Source: Phycisphaeraceae bacterium (lineage in GTDB: Bacteria; Planctomycetota; Phycisphaerae; Phycisphaerales; UBA1924). Taken from it: a stretch of 64,000 bases of DNA. This document shows, piece by piece, positions 1-8,582 of the stretch. Location of the stretch: assembly GCA_020639155.1 (NCBI GenBank), contig JACKHF010000002.1, forward strand, positions 806,001-870,000. Reading direction: 5' to 3'. Each line of letters starts with the position of its first letter. The first letter of the stretch is position 1. The notes below the pieces were generated by a model. It was not told the origin of the DNA. It saw nothing but the letters and a program-made list of their open reading frames with translations, and did no database searches. The position numbers and the translations under genes are program-made.

Positions 1-1
1 C

Positions 2-1057
2 AAGTCACTGCATGATCAGATCGCTCAGGCAGAAGAGCGTGCGGGAAACTCCGCTGTTGAGCTCGACCGCGTATCCGATGAAAACACTCGGCTCCGCAAG
101 CATGCCGAGCAACTCGAGCAGGATTACGACTCGCTCCAGCAGGCACTTGAGCAACGAACAACAACTCGCAGCAGCGAATCCACATCTCTTCGTCGCGAAC
201 GACTGAACCGTGTTCGCCGAGCACTCAACAGCAAACACGAAAAGCTGAATCAGGCGACCGAGCTCCTGCGAGATCGATACGAGCAGGCTGAGAAGATACT
301 GTACCAGCGCGATGCCGTCAAGAAGGCAAAGAAGGAAGTTGCAGCTCTTCAGGAACGGCTCGCACAGCGTGCAGCACGCTCAAAGTCGTTTGCGTTTGTG
401 TTCTACTTTGTCGCGATGCTCGGCATACTTGCGGGAATCAGCTGGACTGTTGCAAACAAGTTTATTCCACAGCAATATGTCGCAACCTCACTGCTCGCCG
501 CAGAGTCACGAGGACGCACGCTCACCGATACCGATCTTGCAAACTGGCAACGATACCACAACAGCCTTGCGCTGTCGCCCGAGTTCATTGAGTTTGCCGC
601 AACACGTATGGCTCGCAAGGGATACGAGTCGCTGAGCAAGCCGGGTGAGTTGAGTGTGTATCTGGACAAGTCACTGGATATCAGGTCACCATTGGATGGA
701 ACCATTGAGTTTGAACTCGTCGGTGAAGGCTCAGCGCGAACCGCGGACATCCTCAACACGTTCGTTTCAGCCTTCCAGACTCGAGCCAATCAAGCACGGG
801 AACTCCGCACTGACGGTGCTGCAACGATTGTGAAGAAGCAGCCTATCGCTGCCGATGCGCCAATACATGATTCGCGTCCAGTTTATGCTGCCGGTATCTT
901 TGGTGGCACAGCAATACTTGCAACACTTATTGGTGTTGTTCTGTGGAGAAGGCTGTCAAAGGCAGCAATCGCTGCCGACTCGGATATCAATAGCGAGTTG
1001 CGAGTCATTGAGCGCGGGCTGCCTGAATGGGAGCAGAGCCTGCCTAACGCAGCATAA
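2..1057 (+). CDS. Coiled-coil, two-TM Wzz/GumC-like membrane protein (5' truncated)
   Basis: The reading frame is open from the window edge, so the N-terminus is missing. The 351 visible residues begin with about 120 highly charged residues rich in Gln, Glu, Arg and Leu, which looks like a long coiled coil. A membrane segment follows at about visible residues 126-145, then an ectodomain, then a second membrane segment at about 293-316 with a short basic cytoplasmic tail. A TM pair enclosing an ectodomain resembles polysaccharide co-polymerases (Wzz/GumC), but the long coiled coil precedes the first TM instead of lying between the two. The family assignment is an inference; membrane location and coiled coil are visible directly. 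It converges on the anti-sigma factor gene. Confidence 0.7.
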   Translation, partial: KSLHDQIAQAEERAGNSAVELDRVSDENTRLRKHAEQLEQDYDSLQQALEQRTTTRSSESTSLRRERLNRVRRALNSKHEKLNQATELLRDRYEQAEKILYQRDAVKKAKKEVAALQERLAQRAARSKSFAFVFYFVAMLGILAGISWTVANKFIPQQYVATSLLAAESRGRTLTDTDLANWQRYHNSLALSPEFIEFAATRMARKGYESLSKPGELSVYLDKSLDIRSPLDGTIEFELVGEGSARTADILNTFVSAFQTRANQARELRTDGAATIVKKQPIAADAPIHDSRPVYAAGIFGGTAILATLIGVVLWRRLSKAAIAADSDINSELRVIERGLPEWEQSLPNAA

Positions 1058-1117
1058 GCCTGTACGATGCGGTTGTGATCCTGAAGTAATATGTTGGCAA
1101 CTGAACTCGTCGAGTTG

Positions 1118-2032
1118 TTACGCAAGCAGGAAATCGAGTGAGCGAGTCGTCAGAATCTCCTTGCCCGAAGCAAGGTCATAAATGGCGAGTCGCTGACCCT
1201 GCTCAAACTTGAGGTTCTCCAACTGCACCGAAACCAAGCCGACCTGCGCTGTGAAGGTTTCAAGCTGTGTGAATCCCTTGTTGCCATCGATAATCACAAC
1301 AGCAAGTTTGCGACCATCCGTGATATCACCTATTTCGGCGATCAACTGGCCCTTCCCTGTTTCAGGATGGACAAGGAGTACTGCGTCGCTATTGCGATAC
1401 GTCTCTGAAGTCAGCCGGATATGTTCCGTTCCTTCTTCAAACAGAAGCGTTTGAAGCGAGCCCCCCAGCATTGAACTGAGATCATTGATAAAGGAGTCGC
1501 GCGCCAGCAACTGCTCAATCTGTGACACTTGACTTCTGACATCAAGAATCGCAACACCGAGGATAGCCGCAGCTGATATCGACGCAAGAGCCATAGCACG
1601 CCAGAATCTGGAGACTCGACGTGACGGAATTAGTCTGAGGTGTTCTTCTGATGCATCAACCTGCCCTGCGATAGCGTGTTGCACAAGCGGGCTTTCCACA
1701 AGAGTGGGGACACCGATTTGTCCAACAATGTCATGCTGATCATCAAGAACCAGTTCACCTGAAGTTCCAGCAAGCTCACCAGCACTTAGCACAGCCTTCA
1801 CAATACGATCTGCAAAGTCAGGCGAAAGGGGTTCCACTTCGGGAAGCATGCTTTCGATGCTTGCTGCAAGTGCATCAACTTCAGTTCGAACATTCGCTGT
1901 TTGTTCCGGTGATAAGCTCGACCACGCCTGATGTAGACGAATGCGGTCTGAGGGGTCTAAGCAGCCCATGAGATCTTGGCTGAGAAGCTCAGTCAGTTCG
2001 CTCTGAGAAAGTTGGCTGTCATCCATTCGCAT
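1118..2032 (-). CDS. Anti-sigma factor, RskA-like membrane protein
   Basis: A 304-residue protein encoded 71 bp downstream of an ECF sigma gene on the same strand, the usual partner arrangement. The N-terminal ~140 residues are acidic and helical, suiting a cytoplasmic sigma-binding domain. They resemble planctomycete anti-sigma N-termini but contain no HxxxCxxC zinc motif, so this is not a ZAS-type factor. One membrane segment lies near residues 148-168, followed by a short coiled stretch and a beta-rich extracytoplasmic domain ending in FDLA-type strands, as in the C-terminal domain of RskA anti-sigma-K factors. It should tether and inhibit the neighbouring sigma factor; the released signal is unknown. 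The start is the first ATG; a second ATG lies two codons further in. Confidence 0.75.
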   Translation of the reverse strand: MRMDDSQLSQSELTELLSQDLMGCLDPSDRIRLHQAWSSLSPEQTANVRTEVDALAASIESMLPEVEPLSPDFADRIVKAVLSAGELAGTSGELVLDDQHDIVGQIGVPTLVESPLVQHAIAGQVDASEEHLRLIPSRRVSRFWRAMALASISAAAILGVAILDVRSQVSQIEQLLARDSFINDLSSMLGGSLQTLLFEEGTEHIRLTSETYRNSDAVLLVHPETGKGQLIAEIGDITDGRKLAVVIIDGNKGFTQLETFTAQVGLVSVQLENLKFEQGQRLAIYDLASGKEILTTRSLDFLLA

Positions 2033-2103
2033 ACAGTGTTCTCATGCTCCATTGGTACTACCGGGAAAGACACCGATAGAAAAAGGCCATAGTGGCTCAC
2101 TTT

Positions 2104-2841
2104 TTATTCGCTTCCCGTTGCCTTTGGTTCCACTCCCTCTCCGTTTGATTGACCAGAATCTGCCTCTTCTGAGGCAAGCTGACGCAGGCGCACGAGTGCT
2201 CGGCTTAAAGCACTTTTTATCGTGCCGATGGGAACGCCAAGCTCAAAGCTGATTTGCCTGAGTGTCTGGCCTCCCAAATACGCTCGAATCACAACTGTTT
2301 GCTGCAACTCAGGCAGTGTTGAAATTCGATCCCATATAGCCCGATAACGTTCGTCCTTTTCAAGAGTTCCAACGTTGAACTGCTGCTCCTGAAGCGCCCC
2401 AGACATAGATTCATCAAGCGATGACGGGCGAATACGAGCTCTGCGGCGTCGAAGCTTGTCAACCAGATGCCGGCGGCTTATGAGCATGATCCATGTAACG
2501 AGTGCCGCTTTGGTGTTATCGTACCTGTCAGCAGTGCGCCAGAGACGCACAAATATCTCTTGCACAGCGTCTTCAGCTTCTTGTCTGGTGGGCATCGTCT
2601 GGAGGGACATACGAAAAACGAGCGATCCAAAGCGTTCATAGAGTTCAGAGACAGCTTCACGGTCGCTTTCTGCAACACGCTGCATCAAAAGGAAGTCTGC
2701 TGCTCCCTGATCTCGACTCTGTGCCCTGGACATCACTGGCTGCACTCTCGCAGGTTCATCGGACGAGTTGAGATTGTGCATTGGAAACAGAGACATGTAT
2801 GCATTCCCACCACGTCTCGTATGGTACATCGTTTGATCCAA
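2104..2841 (-). CDS. RNA polymerase ECF sigma factor (SigK-like)
   Basis: The 245-residue product has both conserved sigma-70 modules. Region 2 lies at about residues 62-130 (LYERFGSLVFRM, EDAVQEIFVRLW, followed by a basic RRRR stretch). Region 4 lies at about 175-222, with the helix-turn-helix reading LRQISFELGVPIGTIKSALSR. A non-conserved ~50-residue N-terminal extension precedes region 2. Several ATGs occur in that extension, so the exact start is uncertain. It directs RNA polymerase to a specific regulon and is probably held inactive by the membrane anti-sigma factor encoded just downstream. The residues before region 4 and the C-terminal tail are low complexity and hydrophilic. Confidence 0.88.
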   Translation of the reverse strand: MDQTMYHTRRGGNAYMSLFPMHNLNSSDEPARVQPVMSRAQSRDQGAADFLLMQRVAESDREAVSELYERFGSLVFRMSLQTMPTRQEAEDAVQEIFVRLWRTADRYDNTKAALVTWIMLISRRHLVDKLRRRRARIRPSSLDESMSGALQEQQFNVGTLEKDERYRAIWDRISTLPELQQTVVIRAYLGGQTLRQISFELGVPIGTIKSALSRALVRLRQLASEEADSGQSNGEGVEPKATGSE

Positions 2842-2954
2842 TCGTGCACTGTGGAAAACATTCGATTTCCTCAGTTTGTACCCTCAGGGGCATTAGTTAG
2901 TCCCATAACGATAGTGCGGACTTTGTTTGGCAAAGCAATTATCCCACATTGTTC

Positions 2955-2971
2955 GGGGATAGTAAATCCCC
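2955..2971. promoter_or_regulatory. Palindromic operator-like site upstream of the prepilin gene
   Basis: A perfect inverted repeat, GGGGAT-AGTAA-ATCCCC, lies in the divergent intergenic region between the sigma factor gene and the prepilin-like gene. Just after it, a TTGTGT hexamer at 2973-2978 and TATGCT at 2996-3001 with 17 bp between them could form a weak sigma-70-type promoter. A dyad this close upstream of a promoter suggests an operator, though it could also form a small hairpin. No consensus for a named regulator is recognised. Confidence 0.3.
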
Positions 2972-3026
2972 CTTGTGTTTGCGTCCGTGTACTGTTATGC
3001 TGTCTGTGTGTTGGAGGTTGCAACTC

Positions 3027-3788
3027 GTGAGCATGTCTCTGAAGACATCTCAGTTCACGCGAACCCGTGCGTTCACACTGCTTGACCTGCTTGTCAGTCT
3101 TGCGGTTGTTGTTGTGTTGATCAGTGTACTGCTACCAACACTTGGTGCGGTCCGTGAGACAACTCGCAGAGTTGTGTGCGCATCGAACCAGCGCCAGGTT
3201 GGCCTCGGCATTCAGATGTTTGCTGATGCAAACAGAGGAAATATTCCACCCTCTGTCTTCATGGCACCATCTCCGACAGGTTCTCATATTTCCGGCACGT
3301 ATACACCGGAAGATACGATGACACTTCGCATTGGAACACAATCTGCTGGCTCGCGATCACTCCGCTCCGGATGGGATGGTCTCGGCGTTCTGTATCAGAG
3401 CGAATATCTTCGAACCCCGGAGATCTACTACTGCCCATCGCACAAGGGCTTTCATGAGTACCCACACTACGCAGAAATATGGAATGATGAATCAAAGGAT
3501 ATCATCGGCAACTATCAGTATCGTGCCATCTCACCTCGTGGTGATAGGCAGCTTTCGACGCTTGCAGATGCCAACCTCGCGCTTGTCACAGATGGGTTCC
3601 GCACAAAGATCGACTTCAATCATGAGTCTGGAGCCAATGTGCTCAGGGCAGACCTGAGCATGTTCTGGTTCTCTGATCCCCAGAGCAAGTTTACTGAAAA
3701 TCTGCCTGATGATGAGACAGGTGTCAGCAGTACACTGGTTGACAACGCATGGCAGCTGCTTGATAGAGCCATCAATGGGAAAGATTAG
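3027..3788 (+). CDS. Prepilin-like secreted protein (type II secretion/pseudopilin N-terminus)
   Basis: A short basic leader is followed by RAFTLLDLLVSLAVVVVLIS, a type IV prepilin cleavage and methylation motif running into the hydrophobic assembly helix. The residue at mature position 5 is Asp instead of the usual Glu. The ectodomain (about 210 residues) contains the CASNQRQVGLGIQMFADAN stretch common in planctomycete prepilin-like proteins, plus Cys residues. A GGAGG at 3013-3017 sits 9 nt before a GTG at 3027, which fits better than the ATG at 3033. Processing would need a prepilin peptidase such as the one encoded at 44048-45424. The stop overlaps the stop region of the convergent M16 protease gene by 4 bp. 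The specific function of the ectodomain is unknown. Confidence 0.75.
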   Translation: MSMSLKTSQFTRTRAFTLLDLLVSLAVVVVLISVLLPTLGAVRETTRRVVCASNQRQVGLGIQMFADANRGNIPPSVFMAPSPTGSHISGTYTPEDTMTLRIGTQSAGSRSLRSGWDGLGVLYQSEYLRTPEIYYCPSHKGFHEYPHYAEIWNDESKDIIGNYQYRAISPRGDRQLSTLADANLALVTDGFRTKIDFNHESGANVLRADLSMFWFSDPQSKFTENLPDDETGVSSTLVDNAWQLLDRAINGKD

Positions 3789-5023
3789 TCAACTGGCTGC
3801 TGTTCCGCTGGCATGAGCATGCCGAGCGTTGCAGGTTGCAATGGCGATGCTGCAACTGCTTTCACCACATCATTCAGACTCACAGCAAGAAATGCTTCAA
3901 GCTCTTCTTCGAGTCTTTCGCACTCTCCTGTTAATGTCATGAGTTTTCCAAGCCTGCGCATCAGGTCGGCTGGACGCTCGGTCCCGATCATCACCTGTGT
4001 CGCGATCTTCGTCTTTACGCGTTCAAGTTCTTCATCAGTAATAGATGCTGCAAGCTGATCAATCGTTTCGAGCGTTTTCTGCTTGATGGTGTCGATCTGA
4101 TCGGGATTCCCCGACGCGTAGATCATGAACACGCCAGACCCATCGCGGAACTCGACACCAGCTGCTGCTTCTTCCGCGAGCCCGGTCTCAATTAACGCCC
4201 AATGCAGTCTGCTGTTGTCGCCACCACCAAGGATGTGCGAAGCAATCGAGAACGCGTGACGCGCCGGATCATCAATCGCTGGCGCATCGGAAAGCCCGAG
4301 CATATATCCGCGAGCGACATCATCGCGTCGCATGACAAACTCACCAACGCCAGTAGTACTTGGTGTGTTTTCTCTCGTCACTGCACCCTTCGGCCAGTCA
4401 CGCGTTAACTGTTCGATCTGTGAGACGATGCTCTCGAAGTCGATCTTTCCTGCAAGCGCCAGTGTCATCGTGTTGGGAACATAGCGTGACGAAAAGAACG
4501 ATCGCATCTGCTCACACGACAGATCTGTAATGCTCTGCTTTGTGCCCAGCACGCGATATCCGAGTGGATCATCGCGATAATGGCGTTCTGCTGTCTCTTC
4601 GTAGAGTACAGAGAATGGGTTGTCGTCGTACATCGCGATCTCTTCAAGGATCACACCCTTCTCGGTATTGAAGTCGTCTGTGCGCAGCGCTGGACGCATC
4701 ATCCTGCCAAGCAGATCGACCGCACGCGTGATGTGCTCCGGGATGACGTGCGCGTAGTAGCACGTCAGTTCGTGGCTTGTGTACGCGTTGTTGCGGGCGC
4801 CGATCTCATCGAACGCACGGTTCAACTGCTCAGCCGAGATGTCACTCGTCCCCTTGAACAGCATGTGCTCAAGGTAGTGGCTAACCCCCATGACATCGAG
4901 TGTCTCGTCGCGCGTGCCTGTTCGCACAAAGAAGCCCGCCGATGAGGAGTGGGCGTTGGGGTTGGGCTCTGCCACGATGGTCAGACCGTTGTCAAGCGTC
5001 GTTCGTTCGATAGTGCTGGGCAT
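3785..5023 (-). CDS. M16 family zinc metallopeptidase (insulinase/processing-peptidase type)
   Basis: The 412-residue protein carries the inverted zinc motif HYLEH at residues 49-53. The downstream acidic stretch EKGVILEEIAMYDD near residues 121-134 supplies the third zinc ligand Glu. This is the catalytic signature of M16 peptidases such as YmxG/PqqL-like single-module enzymes. The C-terminal half has the usual second M16 domain without zinc ligands. No signal peptide is visible, so it is probably cytoplasmic. It follows the ThiD2-ThiE gene by 33 bp on the same strand and may be co-transcribed with it, although no functional link is known. Confidence 0.9.
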   Translation of the reverse strand: MPSTIERTTLDNGLTIVAEPNPNAHSSSAGFFVRTGTRDETLDVMGVSHYLEHMLFKGTSDISAEQLNRAFDEIGARNNAYTSHELTCYYAHVIPEHITRAVDLLGRMMRPALRTDDFNTEKGVILEEIAMYDDNPFSVLYEETAERHYRDDPLGYRVLGTKQSITDLSCEQMRSFFSSRYVPNTMTLALAGKIDFESIVSQIEQLTRDWPKGAVTRENTPSTTGVGEFVMRRDDVARGYMLGLSDAPAIDDPARHAFSIASHILGGGDNSRLHWALIETGLAEEAAAGVEFRDGSGVFMIYASGNPDQIDTIKQKTLETIDQLAASITDEELERVKTKIATQVMIGTERPADLMRRLGKLMTLTGECERLEEELEAFLAVSLNDVVKAVAASPLQPATLGMLMPAEQQPVD

Positions 5024-5056
5024 ACGCGAGTGTATCTCGGCTTGCCAGAGAATGTT

Positions 5057-6130
5057 TCATGAGCAGCACGCAGCATTCATTTTTTCAAGCAGCTGCATGC
5101 ACACCGCGCCGGGGTCGTTCGCAGTGCACACTATGGATGACACCGCAACTCCCCTCGCACCCGCTACGATCACGCTGCCCACGTTGTCTGGTGTGATCCC
5201 GCCGATCGCAACATGGGGCACTTCATTCAGAGGAATCGCCAAGCTGATCTCACGGAGAAGCTCAGGCCCGCGCACGTGCGGGTTTGCTTTGGTGGACGTA
5301 TCAAACATTGCGCCAAAGCCCACCATGTCGGCACCCTGATTCACCGCTTCGACTGCCTGCTCAACAGTTGAAGCTGATCTTCCCACAGCCTGTCTGGGCT
5401 GGAGCACACGTCTCGCATCTGCGGTGCTCATATCTGTCTGACCGAGATGGACACCGGTCGCGCCCACCACCGCCGCGATATCGGGTCGATCGTTGATCCA
5501 GAGCTCCGCGTTCGGTGACGTGTTTTCAATAATCTCCTTCGCCTCGCGCGACATACCAATGCGATCAAGGTCCATCATCTGTTTCTCGCGGAGTTGGATC
5601 GCTGTCGCGCCCGCGTCGAGTGATGCGCGAAGCACGTCCTGCCACGCATGTTGCGTGCATAACGCGTGTGTGATGATGACATAGAGCACGTGCTGACGCG
5701 TGCTGCCAGCTGGGAACCGAAGCACCAGTTGCTTCGCAACGGCGTACGACGCAAAGCGCAGCTTCTCGATGTGCGAAGCATGTGTGCCGGTGGGATCAAT
5801 TAACCGGAGCGCGTCCTCAATACAACGAAGCGCTTCAGCAGCACGCGACATGGACGAGCCGACCAGATCACCCAGTCCTGTGCGCGAGGTCGCGTTTCTG
5901 ACAGTTGCACCCGTCTCGGTATCGGCATCGATGTCCCGCTCTGCAATGATCGCGTGGATCGGCACACCCCACGACTGGACGTGTTTCTGGAGATCATGGC
6001 GGATCGCTCGACACCTGCTGGCGAGATGATGGTCACCCAGCACAAACCGCGCAGCATCCTCCGCAACGCGAAGCCCCTCCTTCGCCCGGTTCAGATTTGC
6101 GTCCACCATTCTGTAGATCGATCGATGCAT
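5057..6130 (-). CDS. thiE: Thiamine-phosphate synthase with N-terminal ThiD2 domain
   Basis: The protein fuses two domains. The N-terminal ~130 residues (MVDANLNRAKEGLRVAEDAA and so on) match the ThiD2 domain that cyanobacteria, Aquifex and planctomycetes carry ahead of ThiE. The C-terminal ~210 residues are the TIM-barrel ThiE, with TAIQLREK, INDRPDIA, GVHLGQTD and HVAIGGITPDN visible; these bind hydroxymethylpyrimidine pyrophosphate and thiazole phosphate. It joins the two halves of thiamine phosphate. I chose the ATG at 6130 (MHRSIYRMVDANLNRA) because the family begins just before the DANLNRA motif and because an earlier start would leave no room for the divergent zwf promoter. Confidence 0.9.
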   Translation of the reverse strand: MHRSIYRMVDANLNRAKEGLRVAEDAARFVLGDHHLASRCRAIRHDLQKHVQSWGVPIHAIIAERDIDADTETGATVRNATSRTGLGDLVGSSMSRAAEALRCIEDALRLIDPTGTHASHIEKLRFASYAVAKQLVLRFPAGSTRQHVLYVIITHALCTQHAWQDVLRASLDAGATAIQLREKQMMDLDRIGMSREAKEIIENTSPNAELWINDRPDIAAVVGATGVHLGQTDMSTADARRVLQPRQAVGRSASTVEQAVEAVNQGADMVGFGAMFDTSTKANPHVRGPELLREISLAIPLNEVPHVAIGGITPDNVGSVIVAGARGVAVSSIVCTANDPGAVCMQLLEKMNAACCS

Positions 6131-6181
6131 TGCAAACAGCATATCCGCCGATACATTGGCGTACAGCCCACGGAGACACAA

Positions 6182-7732
6182 ATGCCGCCATCAGCACATC
6201 GCCACGACGCAAACGGCACTATCGAGCCGTGCCTGATCGTCCTCTTCGGGGCTTCGGGCGATCTGACCTGGCGGAAGCTCATCCCCGCACTCTTTGACCG
6301 CGAGCAAAAGGGCAAACTCCCGGAGAGCTTCGCTGTCCTCGGCGTGTCCCGGACGAAGATGTCGGACGACGAATGGCGGGACAAACTCGGCGAGAAATCA
6401 AAGCTCGATACACATGGCGGCACATGGGCAAAGTTTGCCCAGCGCCTCCACTACCACCCCGCCGATGCAACGAAGCAGGACGACTACCCGGGGCTCGTGC
6501 AACGAATCAGCGAACTCAACACGCAACACGCGCTTGAACGATGCGATGGCGCACCCAACCTGTTGTTCTACCTCTCTGTTGCACCGCAACTCTACGAGGG
6601 CATCATCCAGTGTCTGGGCGATTCGGGACTCGTCACCGAAGGACGCCGGTGGTGCTCCCTGCATCCCGACCAGACATCGTGGCAACGCATCATTGTGGAG
6701 AAGCCCTTCGGAACAGACCTTGCGTCCGCTGTCTCTCTCAATCGCGCGCTCGGCCGTGTGTTTGACGAGGATGCGATCTTCCGGATCGATCACTACCTCG
6801 GCAAGGAACTCGTGCAGAACATCACCGCACTGCGCTTTGCGAACTCGATCTTCGAGCCATTGTGGAGCGCGCGCCACATCGATCACATCCAGGTCACCGC
6901 GGCGGAATCACTCGGTGTTGGCAGGCGAGCGGGTACGTTTTATGATCAGGCTGGCGCATTGCGCGACATGATCCAAAGCCATCTGCTCCAGGTGCTCACC
7001 CATGTGCTGATCGAAGCGCCATCATCGTTCAAGGCATCCTCGCTGATGCGCGAGCGGATCAAACTGTTCGAGTCCGTTCGACCCATCCCGACATCATCCG
7101 CGCACGAGCACGCAGTCTTTGGAAGGTACGGCCCAAGCAAGGACGAGCCCGCGTACGTTGATGCCGAGGGTGTCGATCCATTGCGCAACACAGAGACGTA
7201 CGCTGCGATGCGCATCCAGATCGACAACTGGCGATGGGCAGGAATGCCGATCTTCCTTCGCAGCGGCAAGAAGATGGCTGAGAAGCGCACCGAGATCGTG
7301 ATCCAGTTCCGCAAGCCGCCACTGGACATGTTCCCGGATTACTCGAAGGGATTGGGTAATGTCAGCGCAAACCGACTGGTCATCCGGATTGCGCCGCACG
7401 AGGGGATCGATCTGAGCATCAACGGCAAGGTGCCAGGCACGAGTTTCCAACTCGCAACCGCCGAACTGGACATGGACTATGTCGATCGGTTCGGTGGCGA
7501 GCCCGTCGAGGCGTACGGCCCGTTGATTGTCGATGCCATCCGGGGCGATCGCACACTCTACAAGCATCGCGACGAGGTCGAGGGCGCGTGGCGGGTGTGC
7601 CAGCCTCTTCTGGACAACGACCATCTCCGCGAACAGATCCACACATACGACGCGGGCAGTTGGGGCCCTGCTGCTGCTGACGAACTGCTCACACGCGAGG
7701 GATGCGTCTGGCACAACATCAGCACCGCCTGA
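6182..7732 (+). CDS. zwf: Glucose-6-phosphate 1-dehydrogenase
   Basis: The 516-residue product shows the nucleotide-binding signature GASGDLTWRKL at residues 23-33 and the active-site motif RIDHYLGKE at 201-209. Both are diagnostic of Zwf. It oxidises glucose-6-phosphate to 6-phosphogluconolactone while reducing NAD(P)+. The start is the ATG at 6182; the frame stays open upstream but that part overlaps the divergent thiE gene and does not resemble the family. It is followed after 28 bp by pgl on the same strand, so the two first steps of the oxidative pentose phosphate pathway are encoded as a pair. Confidence 0.97.
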   Translation: MPPSAHRHDANGTIEPCLIVLFGASGDLTWRKLIPALFDREQKGKLPESFAVLGVSRTKMSDDEWRDKLGEKSKLDTHGGTWAKFAQRLHYHPADATKQDDYPGLVQRISELNTQHALERCDGAPNLLFYLSVAPQLYEGIIQCLGDSGLVTEGRRWCSLHPDQTSWQRIIVEKPFGTDLASAVSLNRALGRVFDEDAIFRIDHYLGKELVQNITALRFANSIFEPLWSARHIDHIQVTAAESLGVGRRAGTFYDQAGALRDMIQSHLLQVLTHVLIEAPSSFKASSLMRERIKLFESVRPIPTSSAHEHAVFGRYGPSKDEPAYVDAEGVDPLRNTETYAAMRIQIDNWRWAGMPIFLRSGKKMAEKRTEIVIQFRKPPLDMFPDYSKGLGNVSANRLVIRIAPHEGIDLSINGKVPGTSFQLATAELDMDYVDRFGGEPVEAYGPLIVDAIRGDRTLYKHRDEVEGAWRVCQPLLDNDHLREQIHTYDAGSWGPAAADELLTREGCVWHNISTA

Positions 7733-7760
7733 GACCACATTTGCTGGTAGAATCGTCTCC

Positions 7761-8582
7761 ATGTCCAGCGGGACCGGTCCCATCCCGATCGAGCCGACGC
7801 TCCCGAAGCCCGCACTTCCGGGCACGGTTGTTGTGCGCGAGAAGCACGAGCTCTACGACTGTGTGATCGCGGACATGCTCATGCAGGCGATCGCATGCAT
7901 CCGTGAGTTTGGCTCGTTCCATCTGGCGCTCTCCGGCGGATCAACGCCCGAACCCGTCTACAAGCAACTGATGTTCGATCCGGCGTGCCGGCATTTCCCA
8001 TGGAAGAAGACACATATCTGGATCGTCGACGAACGCTGTGTGCCGTTCGATGATGAAAAATCGAACTTCGGCATGATCCGCGAGCTGATCGTGAATCACT
8101 CGACGATCCCAGCGGATCAGGTGCATCCCATCCACGCAACAGAATCCGACGCTGCAAGGAAATACGAGAAAGAACTGTGCAGCGTGCTCGAATGGCGCGA
8201 GCGAGGACACGACAGGCTCGACTATGTGCTGCTCGGCATGGGTGACGATGGCCACACAGCAAGTCTTTTTCCAAACTCGCCAGCACTTCACTCTGGTGAT
8301 GCACTCGTTGTATCGAACAATGGTCCCACTGTCGTGCCGCCCCCACGCATTACTATGACATACAGGCTGCTGAACGCGTCACGGTTTGTGAGTGTGCTTG
8401 TTGTTGGTGAGCGCAAACGCGAGATGATCGAACAGATCCAGCAGCACACACGCGCACACCAGAAGCCGATCGAAATACTTCCAGTTCTTGGAATTCAGCC
8501 TGTCGCTGGAGAGTTTCGCTGGTATCTTGATCCTGCCGCGTGCCCTGCGGAGGATGCCTCTGGCAGCAGCGAAAATACCTGA
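7761..8582 (+). CDS. pgl: 6-phosphogluconolactonase
   Basis: The 273-residue protein contains LALSGGSTPEPVY (about residues 55-67), IWIVDERCVPFDDEKSNFGM and LGMGDDGHTASLFP, the conserved blocks of Pgl/glucosamine-6-phosphate isomerase-fold enzymes in the lactonase arrangement. It hydrolyses 6-phosphogluconolactone, the product of Zwf encoded immediately upstream. The ATG at 7761 is chosen because the conserved region starts soon after and the upstream codons overlap zwf. The last 88 bp overlap, tail to tail, the 3' end of the convergent glycosyltransferase gene. Confidence 0.95.
   Translation: MSSGTGPIPIEPTLPKPALPGTVVVREKHELYDCVIADMLMQAIACIREFGSFHLALSGGSTPEPVYKQLMFDPACRHFPWKKTHIWIVDERCVPFDDEKSNFGMIRELIVNHSTIPADQVHPIHATESDAARKYEKELCSVLEWRERGHDRLDYVLLGMGDDGHTASLFPNSPALHSGDALVVSNNGPTVVPPPRITMTYRLLNASRFVSVLVVGERKREMIEQIQQHTRAHQKPIEILPVLGIQPVAGEFRWYLDPAACPAEDASGSSENT

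Noticed and set aside
6398..6886. Minus-strand reading frame inside zwf
   Set aside because: Shadow frame of zwf; no ribosome-binding site and no conserved features.
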